A stretch of DNA of 64,000 bases, from positions 1-64,000 of the forward strand of contig DATJQP010000034.1 in assembly GCA_035505655.1 (NCBI GenBank), given 5' to 3'. Below the pieces are notes generated by a model, which was not told the origin of the DNA, searched no databases, and saw only the letters and a program-made list of their open reading frames with translations. A program made the translations under genes and the position numbers. Below are positions 1 through 8,090 of the stretch, piece by piece (positions within the stretch are counted from its first letter, which is position 1; each line of letters opens with the position of its first letter). Origin of the DNA: JAGVPT01 sp035505655 (GTDB lineage: Bacteria > Bacteroidota > Ignavibacteria > UBA10030 > UBA8401).

Positions 1-199
1 CCCATGTTGTTTCCAAGAAGACCGATTGGATGAACAACGAACTTCCTGCGAGTTCGATCTTGAACGATCATCGACCAACCTTCGTTGCGTCCTTCACCAT
101 CTGAAGAACTGCTGAAGGTTTACCCGGGGTGAAAGTGCTGAGCAACTCCCGTTCGCAAGCACGTGGCGTGAAGATGCATCGAAAGCCCAAAGGAGCAGG

Positions 200-811
200 A
201 TGAAGAACTCAATCAAAGAAGCCTTGACCGGATGCAAAGCCCACGCTCTCAGTATTTTCTGCGTCTATATGATTTCCTGTGCCGTTGGCATCCTGATGGC
301 TCACTGCGGGAACCAGTTCGCCCTTGCACAACGAGACAGAATCGTCGGCGCCGCGATGGAAAGTGATGAGGCCGCGACAAGCTACCAGAAAGGCAACAAG
401 CTCAGCGCCATCGTCTATGATTTTGGGGGCAATCTCTTCCTTGCAGCGATTCCTCAGACGCTTCTGGGACTCGGCATTGTTCCTCCTTATTTCACGGCGG
501 CTTGCCAGGGCTGGGTGGGCGGAATCGTTTCAGTGGATGGTTCGCACCGCACTCGATTTGTCGATGCGAAGTCGACGGCGTACTATTTCATTGTCCTTCT
601 CCTGCATACCGCGGGTTTTTCACTTTGCATCGGCGCAGGCATCAAATGCGGGATTGATACCTACAAGCAGAATACCGAGGTCGGATGGAAACTCTGGAAG
701 TTTAGGATTCGAAAGGAGAACCTCCGCGCCGTCGGTCTGGTCTGCCTGGTGAGTCTCCCTCTATTTCTGGCCGGCTCCTCCTTTGAGTTTCTTTCAACAT
801 GGAATAGATAG
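200..811 (+). CDS. SpoIIM-like integral membrane protein
   Basis: A 203-residue protein with about four hydrophobic segments: near residues 15-35, a Pro/Gly-rich stretch around 75-105 that includes VPPYF and QGWVGG, 125-150, and a C-terminal segment around 175-195. The arrangement resembles stage II sporulation protein M/DUF95-type membrane proteins, which lie near ABC transporters in many non-sporulating bacteria. The substrate is unknown. An AAAGGAGCAGG ribosome-binding site directly precedes the ATG, which supports this start. The gene stands alone and no partner is visible. The family call is by pattern only. Confidence 0.6.
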   Translation: MKNSIKEALTGCKAHALSIFCVYMISCAVGILMAHCGNQFALAQRDRIVGAAMESDEAATSYQKGNKLSAIVYDFGGNLFLAAIPQTLLGLGIVPPYFTAACQGWVGGIVSVDGSHRTRFVDAKSTAYYFIVLLLHTAGFSLCIGAGIKCGIDTYKQNTEVGWKLWKFRIRKENLRAVGLVCLVSLPLFLAGSSFEFLSTWNR

Positions 812-1122
812 AGCTCGATCGAAGGGGGGTGGATCGCTGGAGAAATCAGGATCTTCGAGAGAAGCCGCCGCCAGATAGCCCGCGAGAAACCCGGCATTGG
901 ATGCTCCGGTGAGCGAATTGAGAACGCGACTTCATCAAACGATGGAAGCCCTCAGCAATCGTTCTTTCAAAGAGATGATTTTCGATGGTTGGCCGAGTGG
1001 AGGACGATGATCGACCTCGTTGAATTCCGCAGGCAAAAATCATAGAGCCGCCGGAACCGCATCGACGATCCAAAGGATAGTGCAATCTCGCACTGCTAAA
1101 CACACAGGAACCGACAAGACCA
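812..1122. other. Intergenic region, no gene recognised
   Basis: About 310 bp between the SpoIIM-like and hydrolase genes. Short open frames occur on both strands, but none has a convincing start, ribosome-binding site or family motif. No terminator-like hairpin with a T-run is obvious. It may hold the promoter of the hydrolase gene. Confidence 0.4.
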
Positions 1123-2088
1123 ATGAAAATCAGAATCAGTTTCAGAAAAACCCTTCTTCTCTTCATTCTCGGCATGTGCTTTACCGCGGGCGTGAGCTGC
1201 GGGACAAAACCGTCAACCGATACATCAATCGCGCAAGGGGAATTCACCGCTCAGATCAACGGGCTGAAACTCTGGTACAAGGTTTCCGGCAAGGGCCCCG
1301 TATGCATACTCCCGACACCCGGCTGGGGGCCGAGCGGAGAGCTCTATTTTCTGAAACTGACTCCGCTCGAAGAGATGTTCACGATGGTCTACCTCGATAC
1401 CCGGGGTTGCGGTCGATCCGAGCGTCCCGACCTCCATGCTTATTCCATGCGGGATCTTGTCTCGGATCTTGAAGGATTGAGAGAGCATCTCGGCGTCGAT
1501 TCGATGTGGCTCCTGGGCCATTCAGACGGCGGTCCTATGATCCTCAACTATGCGTGTGCTCATCGTGTCCGCGTCAAGGGACTGATCCTTGTTGATGCCC
1601 CGGCCGGGACTCCCGGAGAAGGAGCCGAACGGATGCGGCGTCTGCAGATGCGCAAAGGCGAGCCTTGGTTTGAAAAGACATGGAAGGAATTCCAAACACC
1701 TCCGACAACGCAGATCGAGTTCGAGTCATACATCCGATCCATCCTTCCCTTTTTCTTTTCTTCCCAGGTTAATCTGGAGAAGAATCTGGACGTCTTCGAG
1801 AAGACGACGCTCTCGTTCGAAGCACAATGCGGACGTGGCTTGTCCGACCAATCCACTGCCGACCTCGCGTCGAACCTTCCAACCATGAAGATCCCGACCC
1901 TGATCCTAGCGGGGGACGAAGACTTCATCTGTCCCCCCTCCTCGGCCGAGGCTTTGCACGATCTCATCCCCAATTCAAGCCTCGTCGAAATCAAGCAGGC
2001 CGGTCACTTCCCCTGGCTGGAAAAACCGGAGGAGTTTTTTCAATCCATAGAAACCTTCGTGCAAGCCGGGGTAAAGGCAAAGAACTGA
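1123..2088 (+). CDS. Alpha/beta-fold hydrolase, exported
   Basis: A 321-residue alpha/beta hydrolase of the proline-iminopeptidase/haloperoxidase-like superfamily. The nucleophile elbow is GHSDG (Ser134), the acid is in LAGDEDF (Asp267 or Asp265) and the catalytic His is in AGHFPW (His295). The DTRGCGRS strand-turn at about 92-99 is typical of the family. The N-terminus is hydrophobic (residues 8-25) and ends GVSC, a weak lipobox, so it is probably a secreted protein or lipoprotein. The fold is secure but the substrate cannot be read from sequence. It is monocistronic, with short intergenic spacers on both sides. Confidence 0.85.
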   Translation: MKIRISFRKTLLLFILGMCFTAGVSCGTKPSTDTSIAQGEFTAQINGLKLWYKVSGKGPVCILPTPGWGPSGELYFLKLTPLEEMFTMVYLDTRGCGRSERPDLHAYSMRDLVSDLEGLREHLGVDSMWLLGHSDGGPMILNYACAHRVRVKGLILVDAPAGTPGEGAERMRRLQMRKGEPWFEKTWKEFQTPPTTQIEFESYIRSILPFFFSSQVNLEKNLDVFEKTTLSFEAQCGRGLSDQSTADLASNLPTMKIPTLILAGDEDFICPPSSAEALHDLIPNSSLVEIKQAGHFPWLEKPEEFFQSIETFVQAGVKAKN

Positions 2089-2176
2089 ATACGCGCCGTT
2101 CGCATGAGCTCTCTCCTGAAGATCAGCACTGATCCCCGAAGGGGCCCGGCGCTGGAACAAACTGCCTGAGGATCCT

Positions 2177-2587
2177 ATGTCACCTTCATCTGAACCCGCA
2201 TCGCTGGCCCGCAAGTGCATCGATCTCTTCAACCGGCACTCGCTCGAATGGGTCGACACGTGCTACGCAAAAGATGTCGATTGGAATGAGCTTCCACTTC
2301 CCACCTCTCCCAACGGTCACCACGGAGACAGAGCGCTTTTGCGGGAATCCGCCGCCAGGGTGTTATCCATCTTCCCGGACCGGGGAATGTCGGTGGAACG
2401 AATCGTTGCGGAAGGCGACTGCGTGGCAATGGAGCTCGTATGGATGGGAACTGCATCCGCGACGATTGGTCCGCTTCAGAAAGGAACGCAGCTCCAGTAT
2501 CGCATAGCGTCGTTTCTGACAATCAGAGACGGGCTGATCACAAGGCAGATAGATTACTGCGTGCCCCTTAGGAGCTCGAATCCATGA
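2177..2587 (+). CDS. SnoaL-like/NTF2-fold protein
   Basis: A 136-residue protein of the NTF2-like (SnoaL/ester-cyclase-like) cone fold. Family features are the opening helix (about residues 7-20), CYAKDVDWNELP where these proteins have their first strand, and the late pattern of a hydrophobic strand followed by a conserved Asp (ITRQIDYC near the C-terminus). Such proteins are often isomerases, cyclases or stand-alone binding domains; no specific reaction can be assigned. The spacer before it contains a CCCC-GAA-GGGG hairpin near 2134-2145. Confidence 0.7.
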   Translation: MSPSSEPASLARKCIDLFNRHSLEWVDTCYAKDVDWNELPLPTSPNGHHGDRALLRESAARVLSIFPDRGMSVERIVAEGDCVAMELVWMGTASATIGPLQKGTQLQYRIASFLTIRDGLITRQIDYCVPLRSSNP

Positions 2588-2963
2588 ATGCTGCAGGGAT
2601 GGGGATGGATCGAGCGCTCACGACCGAGCGTTATGTGTAGTCCATGCCGAGGAAGTGGCGCTTCTCGTTCATCGCTCAGAAATCCTTGCATTCTCTGATG
2701 CAAAAGACTAAGTTTGAAGCGGGATTTCGGACACCTGGAGCCGGCATTCTCAATGAGATGCCATCACGCGGCGACCTTCGTTCGATTTGCCGGCAGAGTT
2801 TCGCGTTCGGACATCGGGCGATCGTACCTCCAATAGCACGATCACCGGTTTCTGACAAGAATCTTCAGTGCGCGGGGAAAGCACAAGACGGTGATACCGG
2901 GGAATCCCTCGATGATCCGGAATCAACGGCGTATCGGCACATACTCCTTATTCGACCCTCAAC
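2588..2963. other. Intergenic region, no gene recognised
   Basis: About 375 bp without a supported gene. An open frame (2644-2967, +) has no recognisable domain, and its arginine/serine-rich composition looks non-coding. The region precedes a decayed methyltransferase gene and may itself be decayed sequence. Confidence 0.4.
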
Positions 2964-3485
2964 ATGAAGGCACTTTTTAAGCGGATCCTTCTGAGAATTC
3001 ACCTTCTTGATCTTTTTCGGATGGCCTACTCGGCCATATCGGAATTCTCGTATCGAAATTTTTCCCAGGAACTCCGCTACCGAAAAGATGCCCTGCCCGA
3101 TCGACATCCTGCCCCTCCCTTGAGGTTTGATTCGGAGTACTTCGACCTGATCATCGCCCGGTCTGTTCTTATCCACCTGGACTCCGTGCTTCAGCGGAGA
3201 AGGGTGGAAGAGTTTCATCGGTTGCTGAAGCCGGGAGGCTATCTCTGCGTTACCACGCACGGCCCCGGTTAGACTCACGGCCCCGACGATGCTGCGGTTC
3301 GCCGCCTCCATACAGAAGGTTTTGTAGCCGTTAATGACCGCATTCAGGGGGACAACAAATGTTCTGCATATCAAACGGAGCAATGGGTTCGTGCGGAGTT
3401 AGCCAAGAGGTATAACTTACTGGGATACCTGCCTTCCAGGACGCAGAGGCACCTCGAGCAGGATGTTTGTCTTTTTCAACGACCG
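2964..3485 (+). pseudogene. Decayed SAM-dependent methyltransferase
   Basis: Residues 1-51 match the usual N-terminus of a methyltransferase family that normally continues into a linker and the motif I glycine loop. Here it jumps from DRHPAPP straight to the post-motif-II region (FDLIIARSVLIHL, then LLKPGGYLCVTTHG). About 100-120 residues including the SAM-binding loop are missing. The frame then meets a TAG at 3270-3272, but the family C-terminus continues in the same frame after it (CSAYQTEQWVRAELAKRY, then QDVCLF). The stop lies inside an 18-bp near-repeat of CACGGCCCCG. The frame stays open into the next gene, so no family stop codon survives. End coordinate is approximate. Confidence 0.8.
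3258..3285. repeat. 18-bp offset direct repeat carrying a stop codon
   Basis: The decamer CACGGCCCCG occurs at 3258-3267 and again at 3276-3285, exactly 18 bp apart and in phase with the methyltransferase frame. The intervening bases supply the in-frame TAG at 3270-3272. This looks like a small tandem insertion that disrupted an already deleted gene. Confidence 0.7.
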
Positions 3486-3530
3486 AATCATCAGCAACCG
3501 TACACCCTCACCACACGCCGGAGGACCGGA

Positions 3531-3923
3531 ATGAAATTTGCCAGGTACGTTTTCGGGCTTGCCTCAGCCTACGGCTTGCTCGTCACTCTTCCCCTCTTTT
3601 TCAGCGAGCAGAGGTTTGGAATCGATTATCCTCCGCCGATCACTCACGCGGAATATTTCTACTCCTTCGCCGCGGTGACCCTTGTATGGCAGTTGCTCTT
3701 CATTGCTGTTGCCGTCAGGCCCCTTCGGTATCGGGTGGTCATTCCTTTTTGCATCCTGGAAAAACTCGGGCTGCTGCCGGCATTCATCATCATGTTCCCG
3801 CAGGGGCGCTTTCCCCTGCTCTGGATTCCGTTGATGTTGATTGACTTCGCCTTTGGAGCCGCATTTGCGGCGGCGTTTTTCAAGACACGCGAAATGGCAA
3901 CAAAAGAGAGCACGGCTCGCTGA
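3531..3923 (+). CDS. Small four-TM membrane protein, unknown function
   Basis: A 130-residue hydrophobic protein with four predicted membrane spans (about residues 4-24, 43-63, 72-90 and 93-115) and a charged C-terminal tail. No family is recognised with confidence; small four-span DUF proteins of this kind are common in environmental Bacteroidota and Acidobacteriota. The start follows GAGGACCGGA, a passable ribosome-binding site. The reading frame is open upstream through the tail of the decayed methyltransferase, so the start is chosen from the hydrophobic N-terminus. Confidence 0.6.
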   Translation: MKFARYVFGLASAYGLLVTLPLFFSEQRFGIDYPPPITHAEYFYSFAAVTLVWQLLFIAVAVRPLRYRVVIPFCILEKLGLLPAFIIMFPQGRFPLLWIPLMLIDFAFGAAFAAAFFKTREMATKESTAR

Positions 3924-4048
3924 ATTTGGGCTCTGCATCCGAGGTCGTCGCTGGATCGCAGGATCTATTGATGCGCGCCGCCCGGCCTTTACAAAGAGCG
4001 AGCCAGAACTCTCCCTGCAAGCCGAAAAGACACCTTGCCTGAGAGCCG

Positions 4049-4414
4049 ATGGATCCTCTTATCTCCTACTGCGGATTGGTCTGCGACACCTGTCCGATTT
4101 ATCTCGTAACGCGGGAAGAAGATCCCGAGATCCGTCTCGCAAAGAGGTCCGAGATCGCACGGCAATGCCGGGAACACTACGGGCTTGAATACGAGACCAA
4201 AGACATCACCGATTGCGACGGTTGCAGATCGGAAAGCGGGAGGATCTTTTCCGGCTGCGTCGGCTGCGAAATCAGAAGATGCGCGATAAAGAAAACGGCG
4301 GAGACGTGCGCCGGATGTGAAGATTATCCGTGCTCAACGCTGCAAGCATTTTTCGTCAAGGATCCGACGGCACGACGGCGCCTCGACCAACTCAGGAGCC
4401 GTGCTACATCATGA
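4049..4414 (+). CDS. DUF3795 cysteine-rich protein
   Basis: A 121-residue DUF3795 protein. It opens with the family signature YCGLVCDTCPIYL (residues 7-19) and continues with CDGC, GCVGCEIRRC and CAGCEDYPC, giving more than ten cysteines in a spacing suited to zinc or iron-sulfur binding. The biochemical function of the family is not established. It precedes by about 90 bp a membrane protein that also carries paired cysteines. It is likely cytoplasmic, since there is no signal peptide. Confidence 0.85.
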   Translation: MDPLISYCGLVCDTCPIYLVTREEDPEIRLAKRSEIARQCREHYGLEYETKDITDCDGCRSESGRIFSGCVGCEIRRCAIKKTAETCAGCEDYPCSTLQAFFVKDPTARRRLDQLRSRATS

Positions 4415-4502
4415 AGGAAGATGAAGTAACCTCATCGAATTCAATTGACCAGCCATTTCCCCGGACTTCCCGAAACAAGCATGGAAAGGAGGACGATGCA
4501 TC

Positions 4503-5009
4503 ATGCCTTCCGCCTACGAAAGATATCCGGTCTCAACCGTCCTGATTGCCAACACGGTTTCAGTCCTCGTCTACGTCGCAGGGATTATCCTTTGTTCACG
4601 AGTGAATTTTTATGCCGGCTGGCTCTACGCGGCCTATTGTCTCTGGATGGAATATCGGCTCCTCCGCGGTAGTTGTGTGAACTGCTACTATTACGGAAGC
4701 CGTTGCGCGTTCGGCAGAGGCAAACTGTCCGGGATACTTTTCCGCAAGGGAGATCCCGCCAGGTTCTCGGATCGCGAGTTTACCTGGAAGCATCTTTGGC
4801 CAGATATGGTTCTTCTCGGCATCCCTCTGTTTGCCGGCATGATCAGGCTCATCATACGCGTCGATATCATTAGCATCGCCGCGATGGCGGTCATTCTTCT
4901 CCTATCGACGATGGGAAACGCTTTCGTCCGGGGAACCCTCGCCTGCGATCATTGCGCCCAACGCGAGCTCGGATGCCCGGCTGCAAAACTGTTCAAGGTC
5001 AAGACCTGA
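4503..5009 (+). CDS. Membrane protein with cysteine pairs, unknown function
   Basis: A 168-residue protein with about four membrane spans (residues 10-32, 36-52, 98-118, 122-140). Two soluble cysteine clusters stand out: CVNCYYYGSRCAFG after the second span, and CDHCAQRELGCPA near the C-terminus. Similar cysteine-bearing small membrane proteins occur in archaea and anaerobic bacteria, but none is characterised to my knowledge. The cysteines could bind metal or form a redox pair. A very strong hairpin follows the stop codon. The start is preceded by AAAGGAGGACG, a good ribosome-binding site. Confidence 0.7.
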   Translation: MPSAYERYPVSTVLIANTVSVLVYVAGIILCSRVNFYAGWLYAAYCLWMEYRLLRGSCVNCYYYGSRCAFGRGKLSGILFRKGDPARFSDREFTWKHLWPDMVLLGIPLFAGMIRLIIRVDIISIAAMAVILLLSTMGNAFVRGTLACDHCAQRELGCPAAKLFKVKT

Positions 5010-5019
5010 GAAACTCTCT

Positions 5020-5049
5020 GGATGCACCGGCACGGCGCCGAGTGCATCC
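5020..5049. repeat. Strong hairpin after the cysteine membrane-protein gene
   Basis: GGATGCACCGGC pairs with GCCG-A-GTGCATCC, a 12-bp stem with a single bulged A and a five-base loop. It starts about ten bases after the stop codon at 5009. There is no T-run on either strand, so it could be a factor-assisted terminator or a 3'-end stabiliser rather than a classical intrinsic terminator. Confidence 0.65.
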
Positions 5050-5095
5050 CTGTGTCGCGGCCCAGACTTCCCCTTCCACTGAACAAGAGGCTGCA

Positions 5096-5485
5096 ATGTC
5101 CCCTTCAAGACGTGATGACGAACCACCTCCCGCCGTATCGAAAGATGGATGGCGATACCATCACACGGGAATACCGACGCACGACCGGCGCGAGGGCGAA
5201 CGATATCTTCCACAATTCAAGTTGTATGTCTCCGGTTTCGAAACAAGCCGGTTCGGAATCGAATGGATGAGGTTTGAACCTGATTCTCCGGTTCCGGAGA
5301 TCATCAAGTCCATCCCGCATGTTGCGTTCGAAGTAGACGACCTTCAGGCGGCCATTTCGGGAAGAACAATTCTTGGCGGTATCGACGCCCCGAGCCCCGG
5401 TGTCAGGACCGCCATGATAGTTGAGAATGGGGCTCCGATCGAATTGATCGAGTTCTCGGAGCACAGATCGATCTCAAAGACATGA
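5096..5485 (+). CDS. VOC (glyoxalase/bleomycin-resistance) family protein
   Basis: A 129-residue VOC-fold protein. The two half-modules are visible: YHHTGIPT near residue 22, which supplies the first metal-type His, and HVAFEVDDLQAAI near 75-87, followed by IELIEF near the C-terminus with the usual Glu. The reading frame is open further upstream, but the ATG at 5096 follows AAGAGG and gives a normal domain length. VOC members include dioxygenases, isomerases and binding proteins; the substrate is unknown. Confidence 0.75.
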   Translation: MSPSRRDDEPPPAVSKDGWRYHHTGIPTHDRREGERYLPQFKLYVSGFETSRFGIEWMRFEPDSPVPEIIKSIPHVAFEVDDLQAAISGRTILGGIDAPSPGVRTAMIVENGAPIELIEFSEHRSISKT

Positions 5486-5689
5486 TCTGAAAGCGGTTCA
5501 CCGGTGCCGGCTCGATCCTTCGAATTGAATCTGCCCGGATATTTTGCGACATTCATCTGCTTCCGGAAAGCAAGGGATGTCGTGCGCAGGATCGATTGAT
5601 TTCTGGGCTCTGCTTTTTGGCTTGATCGACTGAAGACCGCCCATTCGATCACCTCACAAACTCTCCTCACATATTCAATAGTCCGATCT

Positions 5690-6463
5690 ATGAATCTCCC
5701 TCCCTGGCTTGTCAGCTCCTTAAGAGACCCGCAGACCAAAGAGCAGCTCACCACATCGGAGAACGGATTTCTTTCCCCGACAGGGAAGAAATACGTCTTT
5801 GTGAACGGGATCCTCTCCATCGCCCACCCCGAAACACTCGAGGGGAGTGACGAATTGATGAACAGCCGCTACAGGTGGCTGGCTCCTTTCTATGATATCA
5901 ACGAGCGGGTGCTCGGACGCCTGATCACCGGAGAGGATATGAACAAGGGACGCGCTGAGATCGTCGACCGCCTGCGGCTTAAATCCGGAATCAAACTTCT
6001 TGAAGTATCTCCCGGTCCCGGAGTGTTTCAGCGGCTGCTGCGAAAATCAATCGGGCCGAGCGGCGAGCTCGTCTCCCTCGACCTGTCGCTGCCGATGCTT
6101 CACCAGTGCCGGAAGATCGAACGGGAGACTCGTGCATACCTGATCCATGCAAACGGTGAACATCTCCCCTTTGCCGACGAGACGTTCGATACGATTTTTC
6201 ACTTCGGCGGAGTCAATCTTTTCAACGAGCCGCAGAAGGCAGTCGCCGAATTCGTCAGGGTCGTCAAACGGAGAGGGATTGTCGCCTACGGCGATGAAGG
6301 GTTCGCAAAAGGGTATCCAGACGGATGGAGAAAGAGGATCCTGTCGCGGATGAACCCCGGATTCATAAAGACCCGGCCGGCGATTCCAGACGGACTTTCG
6401 GAAGTCGTCGAACATACCGTTTACGGCGGACTCGGCTACCTCGTCGTCGGAACGCGGAAATGA
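5690..6463 (+). CDS. SAM-dependent methyltransferase with Trm112-like N-terminus
   Basis: A 257-residue class I methyltransferase. Residues 1-45 resemble a Trm112/UPF0434-type strand module (LRDPQTKEQL, then GIL), though the zinc cysteines are absent. Motif I is LLEVSPGPGVF (about residues 102-112), motif II ends LVSLDLSLPML, and the motif IV region is FDTIFHFGGVNLF. The layout resembles UbiE/MenG-type methyltransferases, but quinone biosynthesis cannot be claimed from this alone. It lies alone between a VOC gene and a small membrane-protein gene. Confidence 0.8.
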   Translation: MNLPPWLVSSLRDPQTKEQLTTSENGFLSPTGKKYVFVNGILSIAHPETLEGSDELMNSRYRWLAPFYDINERVLGRLITGEDMNKGRAEIVDRLRLKSGIKLLEVSPGPGVFQRLLRKSIGPSGELVSLDLSLPMLHQCRKIERETRAYLIHANGEHLPFADETFDTIFHFGGVNLFNEPQKAVAEFVRVVKRRGIVAYGDEGFAKGYPDGWRKRILSRMNPGFIKTRPAIPDGLSEVVEHTVYGGLGYLVVGTRK

Positions 6464-6581
6464 TTCCCCAACGATAATCGTGGATTGCCGCCATGAGTCT
6501 ATGAATGGTCGGATTGTGCCCCAACGGCGGTTGCCTTTCACGACCCTAAATACATTATGACTAGTCAATGGAGGAAATCGC

Positions 6582-7019
6582 GTGTCCGTCGTTCTTCGCA
6601 TTGTGTCAATCGCGCTTTACTGTCTTGTGGGGATTGTTTCGTATTTCATGTTCTACCGGAGCGCTTTTGCCGGGAAGCTCCTTCCCTTCCAGGAGGCCGG
6701 CTCCGGAAAAAGATGGGAAGAGATTGAACCGGGGCTCCAGGCCGTGCTCCTTGCCCTCCTCCGGCTTTCAGGACTTGGGTTTCTTCTTGTAGGAACCCTT
6801 CTTATAGTCTTTCCTGTTGAAGCCCTTATTCGGGGAAATGCATTCGAGGCGCTTGCGGCACCGATTGTCGCTCTGTTCTACTGCGCCGCCCTTGCTCTTG
6901 TTAATTATGCTCTGGCCCGATCGACGAAGTCACCCACGCCGTGGAAGAGGTCGCTTTATGCGGCTGGAGCGATTCTCGCGGGCATTGTTCTTGAAATAGG
7001 GGCCGGACTGGTCGACTGA
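6582..7019 (+). CDS. Small four-TM membrane protein, unknown function
   Basis: A 145-residue protein with four spans (about residues 5-25, 54-80, 88-110 and 122-143). It starts at GTG, seven bases after a GGAGG ribosome-binding site, which is better placed than any internal ATG. No family is recognised. It is monocistronic. Confidence 0.65.
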   Translation: MSVVLRIVSIALYCLVGIVSYFMFYRSAFAGKLLPFQEAGSGKRWEEIEPGLQAVLLALLRLSGLGFLLVGTLLIVFPVEALIRGNAFEALAAPIVALFYCAALALVNYALARSTKSPTPWKRSLYAAGAILAGIVLEIGAGLVD

Positions 7020-7188
7020 CGAAAAGTGCCGGGGAGAAACTCAGGATGAACGCAGGGGCCCGGACGGATTCGGGATGGAACGTTGTGTCATTCCATCGAA
7101 AAGGATGAGCAGACATCAAAAGAATAAATGCCGCGCGTGGAATCATCGTTCCAATTCCCACGGCGGTCAAACAGAGGAGTGATCCGGC

Positions 7189-7596
7189 ATGGCTGAGAAT
7201 AAAACAAAACCGACAGCGGCAGCAGTCGCCTCTTTCCTGAAGAAAATAAAGGATCCCCAGGCCCGGAAGGAGTGCGCCGAGATTGTAGAACTCATGGGCG
7301 ACGCTTCAAAACAGCCTGCAGTGATGTGGGGAAGCGCCATCGTAGGTTTCGGCACTCGCCACTACGTGTACGAGAGCGGGCGAGAAGGAGACACAATGAT
7401 CATCGGATTTTCTCCACGGAAGCGGGCGATGACGTTTTATCTCGCCGGGGGATTGGCGCCGCTCGAAGATGAGCTGTTGAAGCTGGGGAAGCACACAACA
7501 GGAAAAGGTTGTCTCTATATCAAGTCCCTGAGTGATATCGATCTCTCTGTCCTGAAAAAGATCCTCGCAAAATCGTATCGAAGCGCGACTAAATGA
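7189..7596 (+). CDS. DUF1801 (YdhG-like) protein
   Basis: A 135-residue DUF1801 protein. The diagnostic central segment is seen as MWGSAIVGFG (residues 46-55), a Tyr-rich strand, then IIGFSPRKRAMTFYL and KGCLYIKSLSDID near the C-terminus. The family has an iron-chaperone/frataxin-like-related fold in some members; the function of this subgroup is not known. Cytoplasmic and monocistronic. Confidence 0.85.
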   Translation: MAENKTKPTAAAVASFLKKIKDPQARKECAEIVELMGDASKQPAVMWGSAIVGFGTRHYVYESGREGDTMIIGFSPRKRAMTFYLAGGLAPLEDELLKLGKHTTGKGCLYIKSLSDIDLSVLKKILAKSYRSATK

Positions 7597-7709
7597 TGAA
7601 CGAATTGCCGGGGGCGGTGTGAACGGGTTTCCGCACTTCCCTTGCATCCGGCTTGCTTTCCACTTTGGCTCCGGAAATATCCGCTGCCGATCCATTGAAC
7701 CGAAGTCAA

Positions 7710-8006
7710 ATGAAAATTCTGGCGATCGAATCGGAACGACCGAATGCGCCCGAGGAAGCCTTCACAACAAAGCTGCTGAGGGAAGAGGCGCTGACGGTCT
7801 GGAAGCTGTATCTCAAAGGCATCGTAAGAGAGTTGTATTTCAGAGGAGACCGGGAGGAGGCTATCCTTGTCCTTGAATGCGACACCATGAAAGAGGCCAA
7901 CAAAGCGATCGCCTCTCTTCCTCTCGTCAAGAGATCTCTCATCACCTTTGAGCTCATCCCTCTCGTCGCCTACCCGGGGTTCGAGCGCCTCTTTTCGAAG
8001 ACCTAG
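7710..8006 (+). CDS. YCII/muconolactone-isomerase-like small protein
   Basis: A 98-residue protein starting MKILAIESE. The frame is open upstream, but this ATG gives the expected ferredoxin-like fold of dimeric alpha/beta-barrel proteins: a strand, a helix (residues 19-40), a strand (AILVLEC) and a helix. Proteins of this type are annotated as YCII-related or muconolactone-isomerase-like; none gives a firm activity. Confidence 0.65.
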   Translation: MKILAIESERPNAPEEAFTTKLLREEALTVWKLYLKGIVRELYFRGDREEAILVLECDTMKEANKAIASLPLVKRSLITFELIPLVAYPGFERLFSKT

Positions 8007-8090
8007 ACTTGTGCAATTGGCCGAGTCGATCTCGGTGGGATTGGGATCGATCACAGATCTCGGAGTTGAGCAAGCCTCACCAGGAGCCCG

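Noticed and set aside
2644..2967. Open frame of 107 codons
   Set aside because: No ribosome-binding site, no recognised domain, and composition like non-coding sequence. It is not supported as a gene.
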